This document shows positions 14,601-23,399 of a DNA stretch of 64,000 nucleotides, in pieces. The stretch lies in NCBI GenBank assembly GCA_949775045.1, contig OX459109.1:2528608-2592607 (forward strand), written 5' to 3'. The DNA comes from Metridium senile (lineage: Eukaryota > Cnidaria > Anthozoa > Actiniaria > Metridiidae). A model generated the notes under the pieces. It worked only from the letters and a program-made list of their open reading frames with translations, was not told where the DNA came from and did no database searches. Positions within the stretch are counted from its first letter, which is position 1. Each line of letters starts with the position of its first letter. The position numbers and the translations under genes are program-made.

Positions 14601-16852
14601 CTCCATGTTCTTGACGACAATGATTGTAAGCACCTCGATTATTTGTGTTTATATGTATGCCCATAATAGATCAACAATAACCTCCATGTTCTTGACAAGA
14701 ATAATGATTGTAAGAACCTTGATTATTTGTGTTTAGATGTATGCCCATATCTCAACAACAACCTCCATGTTCTTGACAAGAATAATGATTGTAAGAACCT
14801 TGATTATTTGTGTTTAGATGTATGCCCATATCTCAACAACAACCTCCATGTTTTTGACAAGAATAATGATTGTAAGAACCTTGATTATTTGTGTTTAGAT
14901 GTATGCCCATATCTCAACAACAACCTCCATGTTCTTGACAAGAATAATGATTGTAAGAACCTTGATTATTTGTGTTTAGATTTATGCTCATAATATCTGA
15001 ACAATAACCTCCATGTTCTTGACGACAATGATTGTAATTACACACCTCGATTATTCGTGTTTAGATGTATGCCCATAATATCTCAACAATAACCTCCATG
15101 TTCTTGACGACAATGATTGTAAGCACCTCGATTATTTGTGTTTATATGTATGCCCATAATAGCTCAACAATAACCTCCATGTTCTTGACGACAATGATTG
15201 TAAGCACCTTGATTATTTGTGTTTAGATGTATGCCCATAATAGCTGAACAATAATTACCTCCATGTTCTTGACGACAATGATTGTAAGCACCTCGATTAT
15301 TTGTGTTTAGATGTATTCCCATAATATCTCAACAACAACCTCCATGTTCTTGACAAGAATAATGATTGTAAGCACCTTGATTATTTGTGTTTAGATGTAT
15401 TCCCATAATATCTCAACAACAACCTCCATGTTCTTGACAAGAATAATGATTGTAAGCACCTTGATTATTTGTGTTTAGATGTATGCCCATAATAGCTCAA
15501 CAATAACCTCAATGTTCTTGACGACAATGATTGTAAGCACCTCGATTATTTGTGTTTAGATGTATGCCTATAATATCTCAACAACAACCTCCATGTTCTT
15601 GACAAGAATAATGATTGTAAGCACCTCAATTATTCGTGTTTAGATGTATGCCCATAATATCTCAACAACAACCTCCATGTTCTTGACAAGAATAATGATT
15701 GTAAGCACCTTGATTATTTGTGTTTAGATGTATGCCCATAATATCTCAACAAAAGCCTCCATGTTCTTGGCAAAAATATTAATTAATTGTAAGCACCTTG
15801 ATTTTTTGTGATAGATGCAACATTCATAATAATAGCTGTTAATTAATGATGGTAATTGGACTGAGATGACACAAAGTTTGATTACCAATGAATCATAACT
15901 ATTACAATTTCAGAGAAAAATGTGTGGGGTTTCTAATAAAAATGAAAAAATCCTCCATTTTTGAAAAAAAACTCATTTTTTGAGAATAATTTTTGTTGCT
16001 ATAGTGATTTGTATCAATTCAGTGACTGTTGGATTAATCGGAAAGTAGTAAAATCAGTGGCTCATAAAACTGTCCGATAACAACTGTCCGAATACAGCCA
16101 AATATCCGATTACACTGTCCGATTACAAAAGTGGAAAATAGAGCAGTCTGTCAACCAATCAGATTCAAGGAAATTGTAATAGTTATGATTAATGCAGTAA
16201 CATGGAAATTATTTCGAACAATGGACTTCAGTTTAGGCTAGCTTTCAGGCCAAGTTTTTTGTTTTTGCCCAAGAGCCATTTGACTTGAATCCATTCAGGG
16301 TTTAAAAACATTTGCATATATAACTGTATATTAAATAACATCTATTGTATTAGTATTAAAAGTCCGTGTCCTTGAAATTAAAGTATATCATCCGTGTAAC
16401 TTCAATAAATGAATATAATGGCTATCACACCTAACATTAATAAACCTACAAAAAAGATAATTTTAATGAACGCATCATTATCTAAATTTAGAACCATATG
16501 CAAATAACAAAGTTCCTTTTCTAGCTAGACACTTCGCCTTCGACAAACGGTTTTGAAAGCACAAATTAAAGCTCTCATATTAAATTATAAACATTTGGTA
16601 GAAGAACTCCAACGATCTAATTTGTGTAAGCAATTTACTGAACTCGTAGTTGAGTTGTCAGTTTAAACAATATAGAAACACTAAAGCGAAATGTGTAGTA
16701 TTCGAACAAGCGTAGTACGTTACAGTTTCAATAATTATAAGGGGAATTTGAAACAGTTTTAAATGCATACCTTCCTGCAATTGAGGTCCAATAATGTCGT
16801 TTATATCATCTAAGTCCTGTCCAGCATAAAACGGGTTTGATTCGGCAGCCAT
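2486..16852 (-). CDS. Gene A: single-pass membrane protein with regulator-like N-terminus (11 exons, 625 aa)
   Basis: Coding exons on the minus strand: 16771-16852, 12873-13133, 11043-11312, 9475-9540, 8369-8431, 7451-7501, 6399-6689, 5324-5662, 4039-4202, 2949-3033, 2486-2691. All introns are GT-AG; the phases agree throughout and the sum is 1878 nt with a TAG stop. Rough layout: residues 28-204 a beta-rich domain ending SKPFRIRTK (181-189); 205-264 a Ser/Asn/Pro-rich linker with basic KRKR; 265-474 a second beta-rich region with GDVVGFF (313-319) and VCVIGIVRIKV (about 364-374), ending in a charged helix; 481-499 a transmembrane helix; then a C-terminal domain with CAYGG and IFAVDPDC. The start ATG sits in a good context (CAACATGG). 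Gene B is a paralogue over nearly the whole length. Function is not known. By analogy with MYRF it may be a membrane-tethered regulator released by self-cleavage, which is inference only. Confidence 0.85.
2949..3033 (-). CDS. Gene A exon 10
   Basis: Acceptor TTTTTGTCAG, donor GTAACC, phase 0 to 1, 85 nt. It encodes VHGIEFKWDKLRKKMGF and matches gene B exon 11 (TGVEFSSWEKLKKKVEP). It is too short to stand out as an open frame and was found through the paralogue. Confidence 0.85.
3256..3893. repeat. (AATCAC/ACAATA)n imperfect hexamer array in gene A intron 9
   Basis: About 640 bp of alternating CACAAT, AACAAT and CGCAAT units. It produces the long Ile-Thr and Ile-Val readings on both strands, which are not proteins. 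The array lies 220 bp upstream (on the minus strand) of exon 10's acceptor. Confidence 0.95.
4039..4202 (-). CDS. Gene A exon 9 (transmembrane exon)
   Basis: Acceptor TTTTGTCCCCAG, donor GTTTGT, phase 1 to 0. It encodes the only hydrophobic helix of the protein (SIFMLVLTIIAVVLYQVF, about residues 481-498) followed by FAPGSW and CKKGSIEGHEVWFTY. Gene B exon 44056-44222 has the same order: helix, YPGSALRE, CREGSMKGHYVTF. Confidence 0.9.
4272..4486. mobile_element. Mariner-type MITE (CAGTG ends, TA target)
   Basis: The ends CAGTGCTGCTAATTCAACCG are inverted, about 60 bp per arm, and flanked by TA on both sides. The first bases and the TA duplication are typical of Tc1/mariner non-autonomous elements. 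It shares the CCGGGGCCACC end motif with 9934-10860 and 18592-18848. It lies in intron 8 of gene A. Confidence 0.8.
4518..4763. mobile_element. Inverted-repeat element with GGGGCGGATCCA ends
   Basis: The ends AGGGGCGGATCCAGA and its inverse bracket about 245 bp. An inner palindrome (about 4645-4720) carries ACGCTCCTTTGTG and its complement. It is non-coding, MITE-like and located in gene A intron 8. Confidence 0.7.
4775..5304. mobile_element. MITE with ATGTTATCTA-CACCGCTGTACTATTTGA ends
   Basis: The terminal arms run ATGTTATCTATCACCGCTGT then ACTATTTGATAAAGG and are inverted at the right. The arms are about 50 bp. A second inverted pair (about 5095-5215, CCCATTTCAGACCACGTG and complement) is nested inside. 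Its right end lies 19 bp from the donor of gene A exon 8. A related copy is at 21198-21945. Confidence 0.78.
5324..5662 (-). CDS. Gene A exon 8
   Basis: Acceptor CAGATCTAACAG, donor GTAGTA, phase 1 to 1, 339 nt. It encodes DTVCVIGIVRIKVAGPVQNG, GERIYASADKAG, a VKCFVSIVLGI strand and a charged segment (RRDTRARITESIKREKQKF). In gene B the same stretch is split into two exons (47098-47324 and 44929-45055), so an intron was gained or lost between VK and CFV. Confidence 0.9.
5733..6398. repeat. Minisatellite derived from the 3' edge of gene A exon 7
   Basis: About a dozen 45-60-bp units of the type GGACCATACCCAATACTTTT plus a C-rich ACCCCCTCCCCC block. The first units next to exon 7 repeat, on the minus strand, the exon end and donor (TCCC, AAGAAGATATCG, GTATGG, then a G-rich stretch). 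Three degenerate donor-like copies (CCGGTAC, GAGTATGG, CGGAATGG) can be read. Long open frames crossing it are read-through, not coding. Confidence 0.8.
6399..6689 (-). CDS. Gene A exon 7 (GDVVGFF exon)
   Basis: Acceptor TTGCTTTCAG, donor GTATGG, phase 1 to 1, 291 nt. It encodes residues 265-361 with EEGDVVGFFENKTTGE and ARMAGVISRSAYL, matching gene B exon 48082-48387 (EGDVVGFFKDEDGG, MAGVITRSAYL). The pattern of a GDVVG turn, a GVISR strand and then a V-C-V-I-G strand in the next exon resembles phage-type peptidase G2 / tail-fibre chaperone domains; this is by eye only. Confidence 0.88.
6835..7082. mobile_element. Inverted-repeat element TCAGGCTACGTTTAC
   Basis: The left end TCAGGCTACGTTTACAAGGT is inverted at the right (CGCGTAAACGTAGCCTGA), and the arms continue through the GGACGAATTTTTGACTGGTC region. 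It appears nested in a weaker outer inverted repeat (about 6744-7110, CATACGCAACATACTCAGAC and complement). No transposase. Confidence 0.75.
7451..7501 (-). CDS. Gene A exon 6 (small linker exon)
   Basis: Acceptor TCTCTTTACAG, donor GTAAGT, phase 1 to 1, 51 nt. It encodes NPGSNFTNPSSVPPSE, a low-complexity linker. It has no counterpart that I can find in gene B. The splice signals are strong and the phase fits both neighbours. Confidence 0.75.
7545..7936. mobile_element. MITE in gene A intron 5
   Basis: Arms of about 80 bp (TTTACCTAAACGAGCAGG, then ACTGGGTACTAGTTTTCTAA) are inverted at the right end. An inner hairpin at about 7699-7775 repeats ACAAAGAAATGTATGG. It begins about 43 bp upstream of the exon 6 acceptor. 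Confidence 0.8.
8369..8431 (-). CDS. Gene A exon 5 (small linker exon)
   Basis: Acceptor GCTTTTCAG, donor GTGAGT, phase 1 to 1, 63 nt. It encodes GSSYGSAQSQFSAFANSPGS, a Ser/Gly/Ala-rich linker. No matching exon was found in gene B. The exon rests on splice signals and phase agreement. Confidence 0.75.
9045..9460. repeat. (GGAA)n microsatellite with GATA interruptions
   Basis: About 415 bp of GGAA units, often as GGAAGGAAGATA, becoming GGGA-rich at the right end. It begins 15 bp beyond the donor of gene A exon 4. The Leu-Pro-Ser-Phe readings on the minus strand are translations of this repeat. Confidence 0.95.
9475..9540 (-). CDS. Gene A exon 4
   Basis: Acceptor TTTATTTTAG, donor GTAAGT, phase 1 to 1, 66 nt. 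It encodes YDEDTENDPLLPGNKRKRAS, an acidic stretch followed by a basic cluster that could act as a nuclear localisation signal. Gene B has an exon of exactly the same length and phase (49898-49963), also polar and low in complexity. Confidence 0.82.
9688..9762. mobile_element. Short foldback element ending AACCTCGTT
   Basis: CTTCCCTTCGCTTTTGGGTG and its complement form a hairpin that ends GGGCCCTGGGAACGAGGTTG. Two other copies lie at 43398-43454 and 60119-60184. It is a short dispersed family with no coding capacity. Confidence 0.75.
9934..10860. mobile_element. Mariner-type MITE carrying a nested TTAA element
   Basis: The ends CAGTGAGGCTACTGAAACTG (left) and the inverse of CAGTGCGACTACTGAAACCG (right) are flanked by TA. 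Compared with the copy at 18592-18848, the body is interrupted at TTAA by 10036-10691. The unbroken copy gives the empty-site reference. Confidence 0.82.
10032..10695. mobile_element. Nested piggyBac-like MITE (TTAA target)
   Basis: The terminal repeats GGAGATTCCGTAGT are perfect inverts (14 bp), each flanked by TTAA (10032-10035 and 10692-10695). TTAA duplication is the hallmark of piggyBac-type insertion. The 656-bp interior has no coding frame. It is inserted in the mariner-type MITE 9934-10860. Confidence 0.85.
10862..11035. repeat. (GAT/AAT)n microsatellite
   Basis: Irregular GATGATAAT units running up to 8 bp from the donor of gene A exon 3 (donor at 11041-11042). The methionine-isoleucine reading frame on the plus strand is a translation of this repeat. 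Confidence 0.9.
11043..11312 (-). CDS. Gene A exon 3 (second half of N-terminal domain)
   Basis: Acceptor TTCCAAATAG, donor GTATGT, phase 1 to 1, 270 nt. It encodes PIELPVKIVQSTADK, a run of beta strands, and SKPFRIRTKPRATKQPEPPP at the end. Gene B has MELPVKMENMEVQD and SIPFLLRTKTRPKK; gene D has GPLKLKSNFDQAKG. This identifies the shared N-terminal domain. Confidence 0.9.
11313..12350. other. Gene A intron 2, right part: simple repeats only
   Basis: A (GGAT/GAAT)n patch at about 11370-11445, a (TA)n run at 12151-12168, and otherwise unremarkable AT-rich sequence. No exon candidate has acceptable splice sites in the required phase. Confidence 0.6.
12352..12856. repeat. Minisatellite next to gene A exon 2 donor
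   Basis: About seven units of 65-80 bp built on GGAAATGGAACAAAATGAGA, ATGAACATAATTTATAACAT and AATGAAAAAGAAGAAAAATG. The array ends 15 bp from the donor of exon 2. Phe/Ile/Ser-rich readings on the minus strand come from the repeat. Confidence 0.88.
12873..13133 (-). CDS. Gene A exon 2 (first half of N-terminal domain)
   Basis: Acceptor TTCTGCTTTAG, donor GTATAG, phase 1 to 1, 261 nt. It encodes residues 28-114: NYSIQGFDNNIFGAQPLHEA, a helical stretch, then VNIEIRSAAQISKVKVLVRR. The end IKVYVFREL in gene B and ERVVVYLKEW in gene D align with SKVKVLVRRC. Confidence 0.88.
13385..15780. repeat. 2.4-kb minisatellite, about 80-bp unit, with a 590-bp higher-order period
   Basis: About 30 units built on CCTCCATGTTCTTGACAAGA, ATAATGATTGTAAGCACCTT and GATTATTTGTGTTTAGATGT. 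A distinctive variant (TTTAGATGACAGTATGCC) recurs at about 13796 and 14386, and the neighbouring units recur in the same order, so a block of about 590 bp was duplicated. It fills most of the left part of gene A intron 1. The repeated CLDVCPYLNNNL reading is not a gene. Confidence 0.95.
15781..16764. other. Gene A intron 1, proximal part
   Basis: AT-rich sequence with no supported exon or element apart from short direct repeats (CTGTCCGATTACA around 16080-16125). Confidence 0.55.
16771..16852 (-). CDS. Gene A exon 1 (start)
   Basis: ATG in context CAACATGG, donor GTATGC, ends in phase 1. It encodes MAAESNPFYAGQDLDDINDI and IGPQLQE, an acidic start. Gene B begins with a comparably short acidic exon (MEDIDELREPLLTQ) that also ends in phase 1. 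Confidence 0.82.
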
Positions 16853-17334
16853 GTTGAAGCTTTTGACGAGATTTTCACACTAAACTTGTTTTGAAAGTGA
16901 AAGCTAGCTTGTAGACCGAAACGCATGTGACAAATATCGGTGAACCCCCTTATCCCATAAAACTCTCGCGTCGAGAACTGGATAAAAATAGACCGCTTCT
17001 AGCACATAAAATGAAAGTTAAACATTACTTCTAGCTGTAGCTGTAGCCATAAACATTAAACTTGGTCCTTTTGAGCATTTTTCAGAGAATTCTTGAGCAT
17101 GTTATTGATTCACGGAAACATCTTGATTCGATCAGTGTCATGTGAATATCAATAGCACAGGCAGCCCAAGCTTTTGGCATTTGACATAAGACCAGTTTTG
17201 CGTTTGCGCACCGGGACCGGAATAAATGTATTAATTTATTTATATATTCAATAAAACAAACATTCATTTATTGATTGATTTACTTCTTTTAATCGATTCA
17301 TTCATTCATTTATTTCTTTATCATGATCTATCTA

Positions 17335-17470
<136 letters not shown>

Positions 17471-17554
17471 TTTATGCTTTATTCTTTTCTTTAGTTTGTT
17501 TATTTTTTATTTATTTATTTACTCATTTTGTTTCTCAATTTTTTCCAAAATGTC

Positions 17555-18345
<791 letters not shown>

Positions 18346-18591
18346 TTACTTAGCACACATATTCTTCATACCCGCTAAAAACATTAGCCAAAAATAAAAC
18401 AAAGAAAAACTAGAAAGAAAAACAATAAAGAACAGTCTTATTTTTGCGGAACACTCATGAGAACTTGCGACCTCAATCCAACCCGTCTTGTATCTCGCTT
18501 GGCCAATCAATTTTTTTTGTCAACGCAAAATCTTGAGGCGGGTTTCGGAAGTAATTAGATACATTTTAAAATTGTATTTAATTTGCAACTA

Positions 18592-18848
18592 ACTGCGACT
18601 ACTGAAACCGGGGCCACCAAAACATTATTATCCAATCACGATCGAGAATATGAACAATAGAAAATCTACAAATGTTTGATTTTGTTGCTTAAAATGCTAA
18701 AAATTTCCATTCTATGTGAACGAAATAGATCAAAATTGAATAAGAAACATCTTAGCTTGTGAGAACCTTGTACAAGGTTTTTGTTTGATCTCAAAAAATA
18801 CATATTTTGAAATTTGATTGGGTGGCCCCGGTTTCAGTAGTCGCACTG
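18592..18848. mobile_element. Mariner-type MITE (uninterrupted copy)
   Basis: GCGACTACTGAAACCGGGGC with its inverse ending CAGTAGTCGCACTG and then TA. Its body matches both flanks of the nested insertion in 9934-10860, so it serves as the empty-site copy. Confidence 0.8.
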
Positions 18849-18850
18849 TA

Positions 18851-20028
18851 ACGTACAGAGGAGGGCATTAGGGGTAGTGAAATCCACAATAAAAAATAAA
18901 TTTGATTCAACAAAAACTGCAATACCGCACAAAACAAACGACAAAAAACGCACTTCCGCAAATTAAACGTTCAACAAACACGGAAAATATACAAAATAAT
19001 ATCCAGTTAGCTATTTACTTATTTGGTTAGACCGGCTGTAGGGTTTTGGTGACGTTACGTGAACGGTTAAGTCTAAGGATTTCCGATGATCGACTTTATC
19101 TATTCAGAGCATTTACACGATAAACGGCTTTGAAATGTTCAAAGTGAAGACAAGAGTGAAGTGTATAAGTGGCCGAAATGCCTCCCACTGAGGAGGTTTA
19201 AATTTGAAAAGGTGTACCAATAAATTTGAAAAGAAAAACTTTTGGACGCTAAGCTAACTTGCACAAAACTTTAATTGGGTGGCCACGGTAAGGCACGTTA
19301 TGCTGTTAAGCCTCGAAGAGAGCTCTCATTTTTGGTCAATGTAAAAGTAAATTGATATACCGACTAGCTAGCGTGAATGAAGCCTTCTCTAACATCAGGA
19401 AAGCTTTACAAGTACAACGATACCTTGAGTATTTTGACCCAATATCCGTTTCTAATCTAGTCTCCCTCGCAGCCGTTCTTAGTGTCGGGCTTCCTGTCCT
19501 AATCGTGCCAATCGGAGTAGAGGATATTGGGACTTTAATACAGCGATGCAGTTAATGTTGGCCTTTTTTGGTAGTCTTTCACTAAGGGATATGATTTTGC
19601 CAAAATAATTTATTATAATCACAGAAAGCTGGTTTTCTGGATTTTTTTTACTTACTTTTAATCGATTTTATGTTATTTTCTTTTCTGTTCACAATATACA
19701 AACCTTTGGTAAAAAAAACCTAGCATTTAATAATGTATTAAATGACATAACGTGATCACGGTTCAAAAACTTGAACTTGAACTCTCTTGAAATCTCTATC
19801 ACATGAAAATGCTTGCTGTCTGTATTTTGAGTCTTGATCTAGCCCCCGCTAACAATCCCGCTCCCCAATAAATAAGAACAATTCTCGGTAAATATCGAGC
19901 ACACCATGCCAAAAGAAAAGAAAAGCAAAATATCAGAACACAACACAACAAACAAACAAACAAAACAAGCCAAAACAAGACATACCAAAACGGCAAAATA
20001 ACATTTATGTTATGAAACATGTGCTCTG
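18851..20028. other. Spacer with no supported gene
   Basis: No exon with credible splice sites and no known domain. A partial end resembling the mariner-type family (GGTGGCCACGGTAAGGC) occurs near 19278. The short open frame at 19352-19555 shows no recognisable feature. Confidence 0.5.
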
Positions 20029-20230
20029 TAGACTGCGAGCAGTCCCTACTTTTCCCTCCGAATTCAGAAAATTTTAACTTTAATAAAACGAGCGAGCGGG
20101 GATTGGGGGCGAGTTGGGGAGGGGAGGAGGGGAGAGCCAATCCCCGCTCGTCCGTGTTTTATTTAAATGCTCATTTTTCTCTCGTTTTCCTCGGAATCTG
20201 GAGGGAAAAGAAGGGACTGTTCGCAGTCTA
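20029..20230. mobile_element. Inverted-repeat element GACTGCGAGCAGTCC, copy 1
   Basis: AGACTGCGAGCAGTCCCTAC at the left is inverted at the right (GGGACTGTTCGCAGTCT). A second pair carries AACGAGCGAGCGGGGATT. Copy 2 is at 59652-59798. Confidence 0.8.
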
Positions 20231-21197
20231 TGTGCTCTGCCGTTGTTTTTCCGTCTGTCTGGGATTGACCTATCGACTTGTAAATAGTGACTGACAGGTA
20301 TTATCATAAAGGTATCAATTTGCTTCAGTGTCAATGTTGTTTCGGAAGCAATTAGATACACTGTATTCCATTTACTACAAAACCACGTACATCGCAGGAC
20401 GAGCCGGATACTAAACGGATATGGGGTCAAAATTCACAGGGTATGGAGTGAACGTTTTGTAACATTTGGATTTCGCAATATTGTCTCGGAACTTGTAACT
20501 TGATGTTAATACAGTTTGTTGACGGAACTTGGAAAGATTGCCAATGTTTACATTTTTGTACAATTTTTGAATAAAGTAAATGAATGAGAAAAACTGATTT
20601 ATAATTAAAATAAAATGTGTGAATTATTTTAATTAATGATAATGATGGAGGTGACTTGGTAGTGAGGGTGATGACGGTTACGATAATGATGATGATGATG
20701 ATTGGGATGATATCGACGATGATGATGGTGATGATCATCAGATGATCAAACAAATGTTTGTAGGTTGAATTTTGATTCATAATAGTATTTGTTGGTCCTC
20801 AATCAACCTTTTAATTTTTAAAAACTTCTCCTAAGCTTTCAATTCGGCCTTCGCGGTCATCTTCAGAGAAATGAAACGGATCGTTAATTATGGATCATGA
20901 TGATGAAGATGATGATAATAATCAAATGATTGATGATGATGATGCTAAGAATGCTGATGATGGTGATGATGACTTGTCGATGATTGCATGGCTAATTCAA
21001 ATTTCATATAGTACCAGGAGCTCCTGATAGTACTAAATTGAAATGGTCAGAGTTTAAAATCACAAGAAACTCAGCTAAACTCGGCTTTTAAAACTGGTAT
21101 ACAAAATGCGCATTTGTACGGATAACATTGAATCAGCACAATTTCAATTGTCATTTCCATTTGATTCATTTTATCGTTTCATTGATTATATTTGAAT
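20231..21197. other. Spacer with GAT-rich microsatellite patches
   Basis: GATGAT-type repeats at about 20630-20740 and 20890-20975; no coding support. A short palindrome (AGTACCAGGAGCTCCTGATAGTACT) lies at about 21010-21034. Confidence 0.55.
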
Positions 21198-21945
21198 TGT
21201 TATCTAGCACCGCTGTACTATTTGACAAAAGGCGCATTTGCACATGCAGGGATAGCTACAATCTTTTGCAAAATAAATGTGACACTTCACCACTGACCAT
21301 GTTGATCAGAGGTGTGTTCGTCGATCTGAGCTTTTTTATGCAAATTCCAAGACATGAACATTGAATAGGGGAGGGGGAATGGAAGTTTGCTAATCAGCAT
21401 GGCACAGTTTATTTTGCATAGGATTGTAGCTCAATTCTGAGTAAATTCAAATGTGTATTCTATTGTCACACAATTCTCGGTTTGCATTGACGTCATCAAA
21501 AATATTTCAGGCAGTTTCAGCCGACCTCAACATAATAAAAGTACTTTCACGTGAAAGAGAAGGTAAAAGTCGTAAAACTATGTAATTTTGCAGAAACTCA
21601 AGTCAAAGCAAGTTTTTGCTGCCAAGATATGATGAACAATTTCATATGCTATTTTTTTCAGGTAAGAATGTATGGAGTCGCTATGGTACAGCTTGTGTAC
21701 ACCATGATGGCGGACAAAAGTTCAGGCGTCGAAATTTAACTCAAACCAAAACGCTTTAGAACACTTTTTAAAAAATATCAGAGGACCACACTTCTGCGAT
21801 TTAGCGTTTTGATGACGTCACATGCAAAACGAGAATAGCATTTTTCCGTGGTTTGCTTGGAATAAGCCAATATTTTGACAACAAATCGATCGAGGCTTAG
21901 CCTGTACAGAACTGTGCAAACGCGCCTTTTGTCAAAACGTAGTAT
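21198..21945. mobile_element. MITE related to 4775-5304
   Basis: Left end CACCGCTGTACTATTTGACA followed by AAAGGCGCATTTGCACA; the right end has the inverse (TGCAAACGCGCCTTTTGTCA). It is longer and more diverged than the copy in gene A. No transposase frame is visible. Confidence 0.65.
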
Positions 21946-22094
21946 TGAACAAAATCAGACGAGTTTTTCGTTCAAACTATATTGTTCGTTGTTTTCGCAC
22001 TGAAGACGACTTAATTGTTCGTCATAAAACGAATTGTCCGTCCAGACGATTTGTTCATCTTTTTAGTTTGAAAGCAGCTATTTATTTTGTGAAA

Positions 22095-22555
22095 ATATTA
22101 TAGCAATTGTTTGTTTTCAGCCTAATTTCTCCAGTGTTTTTGCGTAAAATTTGAAAGTTTCTAGTCAAATTTTGGGCCTGTCTTCAGCTGAATTTTTCGG
22201 AGTTTTTGCATAAGATTAGGACCTGTTTTCTGTTTAATTTCCTCGGAGTTTTCGCGTTAAAATAGGGCTGATTTAAGTCTATAGTTTCCTCGTAGCCTGA
22301 GAAAACAGACGTTCTTTTGCTCCTCTTCCCCCGCGAAGGGGAAGAGGAGCGAAAGAACGTCTGTTTTCTCAGGCTAGTTTCCTCGCAATTTCACGTAAAA
22401 GTGGGACCTATCTTCAGTTCCGTACTGATTTCCTCGGAGTTTTCGCGTAAAAAAATGAGACTAGTTTCAGTCTAATTTCCCCTCAGTGCCGCGTAGAAGT
22501 AAGGCCTGTTTTGTGGATGCCTAATTTCTTCGGAGTTTTCGCGTAGAAATTGATA
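22095..22555. repeat. Diverged tandem repeats with TTTCCTCGGAGTTTTCGCGT
   Basis: About seven loosely conserved units of about 60 bp built on AATTTCCTCGGAGTTTTCGC and GTAAAA. A palindrome (22294-22375) is inserted in one unit. Confidence 0.7.
22294..22375. mobile_element. Near-perfect 82-bp palindrome with target-site duplication
   Basis: AGCCTGAGAAAACAGACGTT is perfectly inverted at the other end; the centre is CTCCTCTTCCCC and its complement around CGCGA. Both flanks carry TAGTTTCCTCG (about 22283-22293 and 22375-22385), a direct repeat of 9-11 bp that looks like a target-site duplication. Confidence 0.8.
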
Positions 22556-22789
22556 GGAACTGTGGTGATATTCGGCTGCATTGACAAGCTTCAATGTAAA
22601 CTTTATAATCATTATTCATGCTTCAACGGTGCCCCGGCCACCTGCTGACCAACTACTTAGTTAACAACACGCTTTCGCACTGAGTGTTGCAATAACTTGG
22701 CAATTGTTTAACAATTTCCAGGAGAGATAATTTAAGCTGAGTGGGTTAATTGGAGTTTTTTTTGAATTGCGCAAGTTAAGGAACAAGTT

Positions 22790-22905
22790 AAGACGCTAGC
22801 TTATAAGTTAAAAATAGCACCGGAACATATATTTATTTATTTATATATATTAAACAAATAAATAAGTGTTCCGGAGCTATTTTTAACTTTTAAGCTAGCC
22901 TCTTA
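22790..22905. mobile_element. Small MITE with AGCTTATAAGTTAAAAATAG arms
   Basis: Arms of about 38 bp, GCTAGCTTATAAGTTAAAAA then TAGCACCGGAACA, are inverted around an AT-rich loop. Confidence 0.75.
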
Positions 22906-23079
22906 TTGTAAATGTATGTGGCTTTTACAAAATATTTGTACGCGCTCTCTGAGTGGTTGACCATGCACCAAGAAAACTTTGCAATGCGCACAAGCCTTGT
23001 TTTTGATCATCATCATTGGGATTTTATTATTGATTTTTATTAGCTTATTATCGTAAAAACGTTTACATGTGTCAGATTT

Positions 23080-23235
23080 GTAGTATGGGTACACAGGCAG
23101 CCCAAGTAATGTTATTTTTAAATGTACCGTAAATTTGTGTGGACTATGGGTACACAGGAAGCCCAAGCAATGTTATTTTTATATTTACGTGGACAGTTAT
23201 ATACTATTGATACACAGGCAGCCCAATCAATGTTT
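23080..23235. repeat. 60-bp tandem repeat with ACACAGGCAGCCCAA
   Basis: Three units at a 60-61-bp spacing (23091, 23152, 23212), each with TACACAGG(C/A)AGCCCAA and TGTTATTTTTA. The same 15-base motif occurs singly at about 4948, 17158, 53392 (inverted) and 57839. Confidence 0.8.
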
Positions 23236-23399
23236 TTAATCTTGAAGTGATGCCAAGGCCAGACTTGAAAAATTTAGAAATAGTAACGGAAGCAATATGA
23301 AATATGCTCTGATTTCGCAACAGTGTAATCTCACACTTGTGCGAGCACAGACGTAGTTGAATAGTTCGTTGATGGTGGTTTTACAAGTATTCAAATTAA

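Noticed and set aside
14137..14993. Repeated CLDVCPYLNNNL protein
   Set aside because: Reading of the minisatellite where some units are multiples of three; no start or splice support.
13385..15780. CRISPR-like regular array
   Set aside because: There are no unique spacers; the whole 80-bp unit is repeated, and the genome is eukaryotic.
2486..16852. Calling gene A a true MYRF orthologue
   Set aside because: The characteristic MYRF chaperone-domain and DNA-binding motifs are not visible; only the domain order is alike.
19352..19555. 67-aa frame in the A-D spacer
   Set aside because: No resemblance, no splice connection, and length expected by chance.
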